Assembly (NCBI GenBank): GCA_963969495.1
Contig: OZ018318.1
Span: 171,770,354-171,834,353 of the forward strand
DNA from: Ceratothoa steindachneri
Taxonomy: Eukaryota; Arthropoda; Malacostraca; Isopoda; Cymothoidae
DNA: 64,000 bases
Direction: 5' to 3'
The stretch's first letter is position 1. Every line of letters begins with the position of its first letter. The translations under genes and the position numbers were made by a program. This document shows positions 11,216 to 22,716 of the stretch, in pieces. The notes under the pieces were generated by a model that saw only the letters and a program-made list of their open reading frames with translations, made no database searches and had not been told where the DNA came from.

Positions 11216-11438
11216 TAATGTTCAGAAGAAACGCCGACAGCGCCTGCTGATGAGCACAGGAGGAAGGGGGAGATTTAGAGGTATTGGGTAAAGGAAGAAG
11301 GGTAGGGCGAAAGAGGTTCATAACGGACGCCAAAAGTCTCGGTCCCCTCCTAGTTGGGCTAGTTCGAAGGATACCAGCCCCCTTTATCTTCGCGTATGTG
11401 GCTGGAGAAAGACGATAATTTAAAGTGTTGAGTCCCAT
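11216..11438 (-). other. 5' part of the L2-type LINE reading frame
   Basis: A minus-strand open frame starting MGLNTLNYRLSPATYAKIKG runs into the endonuclease start LLNIRSLTNKS. It is probably the N-terminal extension of the LINE ORF. No domain is recognised. Confidence 0.5.
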
Positions 11439-12080
11439 TCATAAAAAGGAAGGGGGGAAAGGAAGGAGCAAAGGCGATAATTATGAAGAGTGCAGAAGAC
11501 GGGAAAACTTGACCATAACTTGACTCGCAGAAAGTAGGGAAGGGCTCACCCAGGCGAGGCGTGGGTATGGGGGAGGGTTCACGGACGCAAGGCGTGGGAG
11601 TGGGGGCGGGTTAGCCAGGAAGGAAGAAACAGAGCAGCATGTGGCAACAAATGAATCAATGGAGTGAGAAGGAAGCTAATATTGAAGCCGAAATGAGCAA
11701 TGAGTTACAAGTAAAATTTGGTACTTGCAAGCGAGACTACCAGGGAATGCGGAGCACAGCACTAACTAGTTGAAAAGCATTAAACACAATGCAGTAATTA
11801 TAGTTCACACAATGAAATTAATTAAAAAAAACACTAAGATCACAACGCAACAACACTGATTAAAGAGCACTAAATAACAGAAGTACGATGAATCAGGAGA
11901 CGGATGATAAGAATGCCGATCAAGAGCTTTGAGAATGAAATTGATCGTCGTGGCAATTGAAGACGCTCACACAACAATCTTTCGGGAAGCGCATTGATTA
12001 ATTTGCAGGAAGGGAAACGGTGGCTGCCTCAATGAAATTGCTAGCATTGTTAACGACATTCAAATAGATTGAAAAAACAA
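11439..12080. other. Noncoding; possible 5' UTR of the L2-type LINE
   Basis: G-rich sequence with a short imperfect duplication (about 11,551-11,580 and 11,583-11,612, both with 'aaggcgtggg'-like cores) passes into AT-richer DNA. No coding evidence. Consistent with a LINE 5' UTR, but the LINE/hAT junction is not located. Confidence 0.4.
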
Positions 12081-12089
12081 ATAAAGATA

Positions 12090-14045
12090 TTTTTTCAAGT
12101 CCATGTTTTACTGTTCCCTACCAAATGAAGAGAAGAAGAAGAGAAACTGGCTCTCTTATTCCCCAAATAAAGGCAAAACATTTTGCTTCCAATGCAAGCT
12201 GTTTTCACCAGAATATAGTACTTTCTGCATAAGGGGCTTCTGCGACTAGAAAATAATGTCACACAGCGAATGGTGGCTCATGAGAGCAGTAAAGCCCACA
12301 AGGATGCTATCATGACCTTGTCCCGAAGAGCAAAAACATCTGGCCGTGTGAATTCATTGTTGATAGAGCAGCGTCAAGCTCAGCGCGTTTATGCTAAAGC
12401 TGTCCTGGACAGAGTAGTTACTACAATAAAATTCTTAGCTGGTGGAGGTCTAGCCTTTAGAGATAATGACCGGGGATGGGGTCACCAAGCAATAGCAACT
12501 TCTTGGACACACTGGAATTGTTTTCTCAGTTTGATCCCTTTTTAGCTGCTCACTTAGAAAAGTACGGCAACAAGGGAAAGGGGTCAGTTTCTTGCTTGTC
12601 TTCTACTACATGTAACCATTGACCACTATTATTGAGAAAATCAAGACAACTAAATATTATTCCATTTCTGTCGACTGCATCCTTGATATAAGTCCCTCTG
12701 ACAAGCTGTGTTGCATTTTCCGATATGTCCTTGACAGTCAGCCTGTTGAAGGGTTTGTGCCCTTTATTGAGATGAAAGGTCACGGTGCTGCAGAGCTCGA
12801 GCACAGCATTTGTATTTTTTTTAAATAAAAACGTCATGCTAAGTTAAGTGACTGTAGAGACCAATCATATGATAATGCATAAAAAAATGAGTGGCAAATA
12901 TTCGGAATTGCAAGCAAGAATTGGAAAAAAGAATCATTTTGCCAACTTCACACCTTGCTTTGCACATTTCCTCAACCTGGTCGGCCATTCTGCTGTAGAC
13001 AACATTTCTGCTGCTTCAATGTTCCTTGAATTGGTAGAGAACATCTACTGCTTTTTCGGTTCATCAACTCATCGGTGGGAGCTTTTAGTCAGTGCATTTG
13101 GTGGCCTGCATGTTGCCAAACGCCTGAGTGACACTAGATGGGGTGTCCACTCATTTGCTTCAAAGGAACTCAACTGTAGATATGAAAAAATAAGGTTGGT
13201 TTAAAGCAATTTACAAAAAAACCTGGAGGGCGAAAAGGCCAAAGCACAGCATGAGACAAGGGGTATTTTATCCAAGTTGAATGCCTTGGAAAATTGCATC
13301 TTATGGGTGTTCTAGTCTGTCATCATGGAAAGGTTTCACCGGACAAGCATAAAACTACAGAGCACATATATGGATCTGAACGAATCCGTAAATCTCTTAA
13401 GGTCATTGAATAATTATGCATGTCACCAGTTTAAGAGATGCTTTTGAGGACTTTGAAAAAATGGAATATAAAAATTGGGTTTGAAAATGAGCTGGTATAC
13501 AGAGCAGAGAAGACACCTAATGAAAGAAACAAAAAAGTGTGAAGCTCAGTCGAAATGATGACAATTCTGAAGATAGTGCTTTTCAGGGAGGGATAATTTT
13601 ACTGTCCCGTTGTTTCTTCCCACGATCCATGGCTTGTTAACAGCACTTCGGAAGAAGCTGGAATCAAATTCGGTTTCCTTTCAAAAATGCTCTCTGTAAT
13701 TGGTGAGCATTTGAGGGATCCGGCAGGGAGACTGATGAAAACCTACCAAGTAGATCTCAATACCAGTTTTCTCGAGGATATTCTTCATTTCCAAGAGTAC
13801 ATGAACCTAAATATGATATGTAGCTAAGTCAAAAAGGTGAAAATAAAGGGACCTTTATTTAATTGAAAATGCTTCAAACCATTGCTAACAATGAAATGCC
13901 GGATACTTTTCAAACATGTACATACATTTTTTAATGCATTTACTTGTCACTTCTCGTCACAAATTGTTCTGGAGAGAGGTCTTTTTCTGTTCTGAAACGT
14001 AATAAGAATTACCTGCGATTGATTCTAAAAGATGAAAATGTTTAA
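12090..14045 (+). pseudogene. hAT/ZMYM1-like transposase pseudogene (copy 1)
   Basis: Domains follow in order through many frameshifts. First the TTF-type zinc finger (NWLSYSPNKGKTFCFQCKLF; HESSKAHKDAIMTL). Then the RNase H-like core (IIEKIKTTKYYSISVDCILD; QSYDNA-like at ~12,865; CFAHFLNLVGHSAVDNISA; STHRWELLVSAF; AKRLSDTRWGVHSF). Last the hAT dimerisation motif (CSGERSFSVLKRNKNYL at about 13,955-14,010). A complete member is about 700-800 residues. This copy has numerous stops and is dead. Its N-terminus may be at 6668-7085, separated by the LINE insertion. Confidence 0.82.
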
Positions 14046-14334
14046 GTAGCTATAAACATAAGTAAGCCTATATATGTTTAACTTTCCAGTACAGTAGTGG
14101 TACTTTAGTATTGCTTTGCCTTATGCTAAATTGCCATTTAAAGGTTGTCTACTAGGATATTATTTTTTGTTACTGTATTAATTAATTCATTTATAATATA
14201 ATTGTAATAAATTGTACGAAATGAGAGCAGGAAATTCGCGAGGAGGGAGAGGGATATCGAGGGGCCCAAAGAATCTCGAAGCCAAGAAGCCCTGCCATAC
14301 GTTAATATGGCACTGGGTGGGCATTAGCTGAATT
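14046..14334. other. Noncoding AT-rich gap
   Basis: I see no coding sequence, inverted termini or repeats in this stretch between the hAT pseudogene and the next LINE. Confidence 0.5.
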
Positions 14335-15090
14335 CAGTTGAGGATGAGAAGGACTTAGAAATAGTAGAAGATAGGTTGCTGAAGCTTTCGAAACGGTGTA
14401 TTGAGGCAAAAAATAAAGCAAATTGGGCGCTAGGATACACTAAGAGGAATGTTAGCTACAAAGGCAAAGAGGTTATCCTTAAACTCTACAACTCATATGT
14501 CAAGCCGCATTTAGAATACTATATACAAGCATAGTCACCATATTTTAGACATCATATCAACCTGCTAGAGTAACTACAGAGGTGGGAAACAGAAATAATA
14601 CCTTCCCTGAAGCACCTTGAATGTTGAGATAGACTGAGGGTACTAAATATGTTCCCATTTGAAAGAAGGTGTGTGAGGGGAGATATGATTGAGCTTTTTA
14701 AAATCTTTTCTGGGATGGATTTTAGCCAGTTATTTGAGTTGGAAGGTCGTAATAGGACTAGGGGTCACCACTTAAAAAAAAAAAAAACAGAGGTGTAGGC
14801 TGGATGTTAGAAAATATTATTTTCACCAACAGACTGGTAGATTATTGGAATAGCTATCCACCTAAGACAGTATGTTATTTTTATTACTGTATATTATGGC
14901 TGATTGGGATTTTGTCGAGCCTTGATGGAGATACTTTTTGTTTTCGATGGATCCCTCTAGATGGTTTAAATTGTATATTGTAGATACATGATCAGACACA
15001 ATACTATGGATGCAGTTTGTGAGAGGGTTTTGACAGATGTGGATAACCTTTGATAGGCCCTTACGACTTTTGTCATCCGTTAAATTGTTA
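14335..15090 (+). mobile_element. LINE 3' end, a second CR1/L2-like family (E)
   Basis: The frame reads EDEKDLEIVEDRLLKLSKRC, NKANWALGYTKRNVSYK, LYNSYVKPHLEYYIQA, RLRVLNMFPFERRCVRGDMI, ELFKIFSGMDFSQLFEL, then a frame change at an A-run near 14,776 and RLVDYWNS. These are C-terminal RT signatures of CR1/L2-type elements, but the sequence differs clearly from copies B1-B3. The last ~200 bp, to about 15,090, look like a 3' UTR. The left end lacks the RT core, so the copy is 5'-truncated. Confidence 0.75.
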
Positions 15091-15330
15091 TGTCATGTTA
15101 AGATATACGACATAGCCAAACTGAACAACACGGTATAATAACTAAAACTGAACAACACAATGTAATAACTAAATATACAAACCGATATTATATCCGCGCA
15201 AAGATCAACACCATTGCTTGATACAACTAAAAACCTCTCCTCACGACGTTCTGTCAATGACTCTCAACCCGCAAAAAAAACTACCTATCTGTCCCAAAAC
15301 AAAACACTCATTATGTGAACCACACCACAT
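15080..15330 (-). repeat. 3' LTR of element C (approximate)
   Basis: Matches the right LTR (about 19,480-19,761) through 'aactgaacaacac' units, 'cgatattatatcc', 'acctctcctcac' and 'ccaaaacaaaac'. The minus-strand start is TGTGGTGTGGTTC at 15,330. The outer end is uncertain because similarity fades left of ~15,110. Confidence 0.65.
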
Positions 15331-15349
15331 CGCTCAATAATCTCATTGT

Positions 15350-16460
15350 CAACCAACATAAGCCTGCATCCATGCTGGTGGCCGCCGTTGTCGAACAGGG
15401 CGAACCGGAAATGATATAGCTGCATCCACCTCATTAGTCTCCCCCTCAGCATCAGACTCTACTAGAGAATGACGACTCGTCATGTATAGTCGTCAAAAAA
15501 ATATGTCCAATGACCAAGACTTACCTTGGCCCTCCATTTATTTCAACATTATTACTATAATTGACATATGTATCCTTTCCGGCTCCCCATCGCTCAGTAC
15601 ACACAAACATTGACGCCCCTAACAAAATTTGAATTTACACAAGTACTTAAATTCTTATGCCGAAACATGTCTCCATGAATGATTGTGTAGTCCCCTGGAA
15701 AGAGTCGTTTTTTCATTTACCCTCCCTTCTTGCAGACAAATTGTACTAATACACCATCCTCAAAGAGCTACCGCCACTTCTTGCTGCCAGACACTTGATG
15801 GTTCTTTGATGACGCGCAACTATGTCATTCTCTGATGGTCTGTATGAAGCTCGGAACTGTCGAATAACATTACACTCCTTACACAAGAACGACAATTGTT
15901 CCGACCAAAATGTGGTGCCTTTGTCCGCAAGCCCCTCATTCAGAGGTCCTCTCTGGTATAAATGTATGTTCCAAATTATGATAGACATCAGTGGCATTTT
16001 CCGATCTCACCTCCCGCCATATAGCAAATCTACTAGGGCCACAATCAACCAACAGCAAAAAAACTTCACTGTGTAATATGTACCATCCAGCGTAAGTCTG
16101 CTTCAACTCTTCTCCGCACTCAACCAACCAGACTCATATGTTTCTGGAGCAAGATCTATTGAACGACACTGAACACAGGAGCGTACACACGTCTCTACTA
16201 CATCTTCTCATCGTATTGCAGGCTCAACCAATCGTGCAAGATACAAATTACGATCTACTCTGAAACGATGTTGAGTATGCATATCATCAACATTAACTGC
16301 GCAGACGGAAATTCGACTCGACTTGCAGGTAAGATTGCTGACCCTTGTAAAAATATCTGTTCTTTTCTTGCACGATTCAACTAGTGTAACGGCAATGAAC
16401 AACTCAAGTTCCTGTATCATTGTCGTTCTTATATTAATAAGCATTTCAAACATTCACGAC
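15350..16460 (-). pseudogene. Integrase of element C
   Basis: Minus-strand reading from about 16,300 shows the zinc-binding domain (HTQHRFRVDRNLYLARL, CVRSCVQCRSI), then the core (LLVDCGPSRFAIWREVRSE; FRASYRPSENDIVARHQR, where the catalytic Glu of VERH is Ala). The C-terminal part has NYSNNVEINGGPR and ends PVRQRRPPAWMQAYVG with a stop at about 15,350. It corresponds to the sense copy at 3.9-5.3 kb (VNSKNIVDVNGMPRHV ... RRPPNWQTDYA). Several stops and frame changes. Confidence 0.8.
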
Positions 16461-16464
16461 GCCT

Positions 16465-16840
16465 TAACCTTATTGTCCCCAATCAAGATACTTCTGAGCC
16501 ACTTTTCGACAGCAGCAGAATCAGTCATGATATCTATCTTCTTCAAACTCCACTTTAATGCCCAACTTAACTCTTTCGATACCACTTCAATTTCTTCAAC
16601 ATTGATATGGGTAACATCATCTGCTTTGCTCAACCAAGCACCGTCTTAACAATCTCCTGCCCTATCTCTAAACATACAGCAGGAACAAGACTGCTGGCAT
16701 CACACCAAACTCTACTAGCATCATTCTGCTCCACAGGGAAATGACCTCGTACAAGATCATTATCCCTCACTCTACTTCCTACTTCCTCAATCAGTAAACG
16801 TGCAAATTTTCCTTTCACCCCCTTCACAAAGTTAAAAGCA
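16465..16840 (-). pseudogene. RNase H of element C
   Basis: Minus strand: NDLVRGHFPVEQNDASRVWC with DASSLVPAVCLEIG following, then INVEEIEVVSKELSWALKWS and IDIMTDSAAVEKWLR. These match the RNase H D-E-D framework as in the sense copy at ~3950-4310. Frameshifted. Confidence 0.75.
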
Positions 16841-16984
16841 ACACGAAGTCAGCTTCAAACAGGATAATGCCCAATTAATTGTCCGCAGACAGAAAATAAT
16901 TGCCGACGTGTAAAGATACTGCCCAATCCAAGCTATGGAATTTCATTTCTCCTTCAAAAATTAAACCGCCGTCCTAACAACGAG

Positions 16985-17760
16985 TCAGCGTCAGTCTCAA
17001 TACACGACCACTACCCAAATTTTCAGGTACTTTGGCTTCCAAACCATATCTCTTAAAGTGAGCTACGATATCCTCTGCTGAGATAATTTTTTATCATTGA
17101 CAATAATATCATATATGTAACTGTCAATCCCTTCCTGAACTAATTTTGTCCTGGGCCATTACCTCTTTTTAAAATCTTTGTCATAATCTTAGGGGCACAA
17201 TTTAAACCAAAACCCAAGCGAGTGAGACAATATAATTTTGCTTTATATCTGACCCTTTAAAAGTGCCATAAACTCTTGTCCACATGAATTTAGAGACACT
17301 GTAGCCTTAAAATCAACAAGCCTTAGGAGCCCAGACATGTATTGTCACCTCCGCAATATCTCATTACACACAGTAGCATCTGAACCAGGATAGCATTCTC
17401 GAAAGTTAAGAACCACCAGCATCTTGTCCTTATTGCGTTGGATTGTCGCGATTAAAGGTGATGGACACATGGCTTCAAACATCCCTTATCAATATAACTT
17501 TCAACTTCCTGATCAAACCTGTCTTTTCCCTGGGGTAATTCTGTACCATTCTAACAGTCAATCGTATTATATAGAATAGGTGGTTGACCATCTTTCCACC
17601 GCCACTGAACGAACCACGAGAAAACATCAAACCCTGCAATAAAATCTACATTCTCTATGACTAATTCTGCCGATAAGACAGTATCCACTTGTTTGTCACT
17701 TCGCCAATGTTGACTTCGCTTCAAATCAGTGTAGTGTTATTCCTTTTCATAAAAGTCATC
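16985..17760 (-). pseudogene. Reverse transcriptase of element C
   Basis: Minus-strand pieces in order: WKDGQPPILYNTID, FDQEVESYIDKGCLKPCV, NKDKMLVVLNFRECYPGSDA, LRLVDFKATVSL (motif A region), LTRLGFGLNCAPKIMTKI (motif B region) and SYIYDIIVND (motif C, YIDD changed to YIYD), then VAHFKRYGLEAKVPENLGSG. Badly frameshifted, but each RT block is recognisable. The upstream end lies in the duplicated segment described at 17,468. Confidence 0.75.
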
Positions 17761-18395
17761 TTACCACCCACTAATGTAATTAGGGCCATTTCATTAATAA
17801 AGTCCATTCCAAGGCCTCCTCGAGATCATCCAGAAGTTTTTCGACAACGATGAATTCCTACCTCACTGAAACAACCTCAACTTGCATAGTTGGGACAGCT
17901 TCACATTTACATGCCATTAGAGTAATTAATGCATAACATTTTTCACCTCCACTACATGGCTTCAACTATCCCTTATCAATCCATCTTTCAACTTCCGGAT
18001 CAAACCTGTCCTTTGTATGGTGTAATTCTGTACTCTGGTAACAGTCCATCGTGTTATATAGAAAAGGTGGCAGATCATCGTTTCACTTCCACTGAACAAA
18101 CCAAGAGAAACCACCAAACCGGGCAATAATATCTACATCGTCTACGACTAATTCTTCGATGAGACAGCAGCCACTTGTTTATCTTTCGCTAATGTTGACT
18201 TCACTCCAAATCAGTGTTATTCCTCTTCATAAAAGTCATCTTACTACCTACCAGTGTAATTCCGCCCATTTCATTAATCAAGTCCATGCCAAGAGCGCAT
18301 CCACACCACCAAGAAGTTTTTCGACAACAATGAATTACAACCTCACTGAACCCCCCTCAACTTGCACAGTTGCAACAGCTTCACCTTTACATGCA
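17468..18395 (-). repeat. Imperfect ~445-bp tandem duplication in element C
   Basis: 17,468-17,915 and 17,955-18,395 align along their length at an offset of ~487 bp. Both start catggcttcaa and contain 'gtgttattcc.cttcataaaa', 'aagtttttcgacaac' and 'caacttgca.agttg'. The duplicated part covers the end of the protease (LGMD(F/L)INEM, KMTFMKRN on the minus strand) and the start of RT. Many substitutions separate the halves, so the duplication is old. Confidence 0.88.
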
Positions 18396-19380
18396 ACCTT
18401 TCTTCCATCAACACCAGTTAAAAAAATACATTTTATCTTTTTACTCTTTCACATCAAGCACATATGGAGCTAGAATTTACTTAGAGCACCTTGTATCAAC
18501 CAACGTTCTTTCCTTCTTCCTTTCCCCTAAAGCCACACTGATAACAGGTATCGCCTTTACTCTGCCTTCGGAAAAACTGCAAGCGCAAATGTTCTTCCTT
18601 GCTCGTTTCACTGACAATTTTTGCCATGAGACCCCCCCTTACCAGAACTCCAATACAATAAGGGCTGTTTGGTGGAATATGGAAAAACCATCACTAAATG
18701 AGGCCCACCACACCGATGACACCGACGATTAGTTTCGCCACTTTACTCTAAACATTAGAACCACTTCCACTTCTCTCATAAGCAACATCTACTATTGGCC
18801 TTTCTATAAGCTCTGCCATAAGCGACCTTGGTCGCAAAACAATTTAGGATAATGCGGTAGTTCAACACTCGGTATGGCTCTAAGTTCACGCCTGCCATAC
18901 CCCAGATGGTAATCCCACAACAAATGCCATCATCAGCAATTTATTAGATGAGCATCAGCTAAAAGAGCCAATCTACGCAGATCAGTTAAAAAAATATTAA
19001 CCGGTTCATCACGCCAAACCCCTTTTTTGAACTGCTCATATGCCTAAAAGGGATTGATAGCAAAAGTCTTCAAAAGGTCAGATTTGATCAAAGTAACATC
19101 TTTCTTATCACTGTTGTTCATTTCACTATAAACAGAAAACGCACTGCCATTAAGAAAAGGGGGAACTATATTTTCAAAGTCTATTAAATATTTCAACTTA
19201 AACAACAAATCGAATTTATTAAACCATTCAACAACATCTTCTTATCCGTCAACTTGCGTCATCACATCAGTTAACCTCAAATTAGGCGCTGCCATCAAGA
19301 CAGCCTAGATAGCTTGTTATCTCAACAGATAAACCAAGAAAAAATGAAAAAACAATACTGTGAACTCACCTCATGAATTT
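18396..19380 (-). pseudogene. Gag remnants and protease start of element C
   Basis: Minus strand from about 19,040: FEQFKKGVWRDEPVNIFLTD, LRRLALLADAHLI and VELPHYPKLF resemble capsid sequence. CHRCGGPHLV near 18,720 resembles a zinc knuckle. LVDTRCSK near 18,500 is the protease active site, DTG changed to DTR. All in broken frames. Confidence 0.6.
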
Positions 19381-19479
19381 TCCTTTAACCGACGTACGTG
19401 CCCATAAATAAAATATCACAACTAAACTGAATAGCATAAAACAATACAAAATTAAACCAAACGACATAAATACGAATTA

Positions 19480-19761
19480 CATATGCACAGCATGAACAAC
19501 AGATCCAAACTGAACAACACAGCACTATGATAAAAACTGAACAACAAGGCAATATAATAAAAACTGAACAACACAATATAATAAATAAGCACACAAGCTG
19601 ATATAATATCCACTTGACGATCGACACCATCGAGTAACACAACCCACGACCTCTCCTCACTCCGTTTTGTCAACGACTCTTAATCCGCAAAAAAACACAA
19701 AAAAAACTGACAGCCTACCTGTTCCAAAACAAAACCCTTTCATCATGCGCACCGCACCACC
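19480..19761 (-). repeat. 5' LTR of element C (approximate), with 23-bp repeats
   Basis: Shares blocks with the left LTR. It contains three to four copies of an 'aaaactgaacaacacaata' unit (about 19,505-19,585); the left LTR has two (about 15,115-15,165). Confidence 0.65.
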
Positions 19762-21226
19762 GGTCCAGGCTATAAATTAATTTGCTGTAGTTAAATTAAA
19801 TAGATACGGTTCTGCTCACTTTTTACCACAATGGCTGGTGCAAATAATTAAAGCATCTGTTAGCAAATCTAAGAGAACATACACAAATAAACTTATTTTA
19901 AATTATATTGACTTATTTAGGTTTTATTATAATTATAAAATCATTTGGGGGAGGATGTGGATAAAGGAAATTTGTCTGCACTAGAAAAAGAACTAAGAAT
20001 AATGTGTGAGGAGATAGATGTCGGTGTTAAAGGCACATTGACAGTTTTATTAAAGTGTTAGGTAAGACACGAGAACAACTAAGGCAAAGAGCAAAGAGAC
20101 CGAATATATCAAGGTAAAGGAGGAATCAGACGGGTAGGAGAAACTATTAATGTGACATTTGAAAAGGCGGAGGAAAAGAAATAGAGAAAATGTAATGTCA
20201 ATACATTAGGGTCAATACAGAAGGGTCTCTCTTTCTTGTAGTTTGGTAGGCTGGGTAATTAGGTGATCTTAGCTTCCTCCAAAGGTAAAGGAAATTTAGA
20301 GCTGGATTCTATTTCTTTATTCGGCGGGAGCGTGGACTTATCTTCAAGAAGTAATGTATAGGAATTAACTGCCTTGTCGATCTCTCAATTTTACAAAATG
20401 CTGCACTATATATAGTTTATATGGTGGGCCATAAGCAATACAAAATTTGGCCAATCACTGTTACGACTCATTTCAAGGGGATATTTACGTTCATATATTC
20501 TTTCATGCATAGGCGTTAACAAAATGACCGATCAGCTTTAAGACAAATTTGTACGTTTCCCACATAAACGCTACAAAAATTGGCCAATCAGCGTTAAGCA
20601 GATTTTTAAGAAAAGGTTTACGTGCACTGATTTTCAAGTAGAAGCGTTACTGAAATTCTATCAACCCAGGAGGAGTGAACTGGATTGCCATTCATTTAGT
20701 CTCTTCCCAACTGTGACCTTCTCTGTGATAGACATGATTGGGAGCGCCAAGGAAAGCAAGGTTGAGGAATAGCCCACTGTGGAACTCGGCGTCTGAGGCA
20801 CTTGGACAAGGGGTAGAACCGCAACCTCCGGGAGAAACTCTAGGGGCCCCAGCCAGGACCATAGAGGGAAGTACACCAGTCTCTACGGTATGCCAGGATG
20901 CAGTTCTGATACCCGAAACCGCGAGGGGTGGCACCCCCGGCTAGCGTTGGTTGATTCCACACTAACCAACAAAAGTTCCGCCATACAACCACACCTCGTG
21001 AGCCCCCCCCCCGCTCCCTCCGGGTTCATCCATCATCATCATCTCCCCATCCGGTAATCTATGTTTACTAAGGCTACTATTTGTATGGGGTTAGTCACTG
21101 ACTCAACCTATTTAATGAGAAATCACAGCCTCAAAGAAGAAGACTCAAGATATTCAACCATCGTCTAAACACCAGACGAAAAAGAGAACAGGCCAAAATC
21201 AGAAAGGCCCTGTGGGGCCTCACTGA
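19762..21226. other. AT-rich noncoding, degenerate repeat, LINE 5' UTR
   Basis: Three degenerate units start near 20,433, 20,519 and 20,570 ('acaaaa.ttggccaatca.cgtta' theme). Positions 20,660-21,226 are more GC-rich, contain C-runs, and probably form the 5' UTR of the LINE whose ORF1 starts near 21,227. Short open frames at 20,661-20,944 overlap on both strands and show no domain. Confidence 0.45.
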
Positions 21227-22554
21227 GTGCAAATGGCCCAATATAATACCGCAAGAATCTCCCTGCGGGTAGTCAACGGACAGAACAAGCCCAACAGGGA
21301 TAAGGTATTTGAGCTAATGTTAAGTAAACTAAACATCGCTCTTTTAAGGCTCCTAGACGTCCCATCTGGGTACGTCGCGATCTGTGAACGAGAAAAAAAC
21401 GTAGAAGCTATTACCAAAGAAGAATCTCTGGAAATACTAAGAATCCTTGGACTACAGCCTGATATCCATCCCCAAATACAAGCCCATCGCAGCGTCGTTT
21501 GCAAGAGACTTGATCCTTCGATCGGACAACATAATAGGGAAGAAATAAAAGAAGAAATCGAGCTTAGACAAAAATGGGCGAAAGTAGCAGATATCATCAA
21601 ATTCAAGAACACGTGGGGCAATAGTGACTGCACCCATGTATTTAAGGTTGTTTTCGTAGAAACCTCGATGTCCCAAAAGGCGAAAGAACAAGGCTTGCTT
21701 ATGTCCAATGCCAAGGTGAGTGGAGACCAGATAAAGAAAGAATTCTTTCCAGTCCAGTTTTGCTTTCGCTGCTATAAAATGAAGCAGTATGCCACCAAAG
21801 ACTGTAAAGAGCCTGAGGGAACGTGCTACAAGTGCAGCGAGAAGGAACACCACTAGAAGGACTGCCGCAATAACTACGAGAGGTGCACCAACTACGGGCA
21901 AGGCCACAGATCAGGCTATGGCATGCCCAGTTAAAAAGAAATAATAAACAGAAAGAAAAATGACAAGAGGTACGTAGATCAAACACTACTTACGCACAGG
22001 TAGCTAAAGCCGCGTACAAAGAATCAGAAACAAAGAAAACATATTTGAAGATAGAGAACGAAGAGTCCACAAAAATCCTGACATGCATCCTCTATGCTCA
22101 CGTTAGGAATCTAACCCAACCTGGTTGCTTCTCAAAAGAGCTTAACCAAATGCCGGCCAAAATGGGAATGAGCAAAATGTGGTTCCCGGACGACCCGCCA
22201 TCAGGAGACGTCCTCCAGCTACAAATGGTTTATAAAAGTGCAAAGGATTTAGACACCAACAAGGAAGTAATAGAGAATAAAACCTAGGAACTTAAAGCTC
22301 CTGCAGGAAAACCCACACAGGTTCAACCTAATAGTAAATTCACGAAGAGAAGCGAAACGGTGGAGCCGGCATCAACGGAATCCACTGACTACTCGGACTC
22401 TTCCGAATCAGAAGACCCTAAAAATAAGAAAACCAAAGAACCGCTTGATGTGGACAGGATTAATCTAATCATTTATGCTTCAGAGAAATTCCCCTTCCCT
22501 GAAAATATCGATGAAACAAAAATTTTAAACGAAGTAAATAAAAAAAATATATAA
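21227..22554 (+). pseudogene. LINE ORF1 (Gag-like, CCHC), copy C1
   Basis: The first frame (21,227-21,856) encodes a nucleic-acid-binding protein with zinc knuckles: CFRCYKMKQYATKDC (His of CCHC replaced by Tyr), CYKCSEKEHH followed by an in-frame TAG and KDC, and a third degenerate knuckle. After a frame change come TCILYAHVRNLTQPGCF, MWFPDDPPSGDVLQLQM and an acidic Ser-rich tail (STDYSDSSESEDPKNKK) ending at 22,554. ORF1 with CCHC knuckles ahead of an endonuclease/RT ORF2 is the layout of Jockey/I/R1-group LINEs. At least two stops; not functional. Confidence 0.8.
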
Positions 22555-22716
22555 ATGCATCGATCGATGTTAAAGTGGTTAAGGAGGCCCTACTACGCCA
22601 TAACGTTACTCGATACGAGGATTCGTGTGAGCAAGTTTCCAACACAGAATTTAAAAAAATAGAGCAACGGAAGAAAAAAAAACTTCACCAAGAAACACTA
22701 GTAGAAAAAGACCAGT

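Larger units (their letters stand above)
7086..11438 (-). mobile_element. L2-type LINE (copy A), split by a nested LINE
   Basis: Read on the minus strand this is a near-complete L2/Maui-type non-LTR retrotransposon: endonuclease (about 11,215-10,752), linker (10,484-10,158), RT (10,115-9,764 and 8,428-7,180), then a 3' UTR. The 3' end has a hairpin (GGGCT-gtt-AGCCC near 7128-7150) and an ATT-rich tail (about 7086-7115). It is interrupted exactly at 8434-9758 by LINE copy B2. The 5' boundary is not fixed and may reach into 11,439-12,080. It appears to sit inside the hAT pseudogene. Confidence 0.85.
15080..19761 (-). mobile_element. LTR retrotransposon, antisense, degenerate (element C)
   Basis: On the minus strand: a 5' LTR-like segment (right, to ~19,761), gag remnants, protease, RT, RNase H, integrase, and a 3' LTR-like segment (left, 15,080-15,330). 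Both LTR segments share blocks such as 'ccaaactgaacaacac' and 'acctctcctcac'. The order PR-RT-RH-IN is the usual gypsy order. The integrase C-terminus matches the element at 3.9-5.3 kb. All domains are broken by stops and frameshifts, so it is an old copy. Confidence 0.82.

Noticed and set aside
20661..20944. Overlapping short open frames on both strands before LINE C1
   Set aside because: GC-rich untranslated sequence; no recognisable domain and frames overlap on opposite strands.
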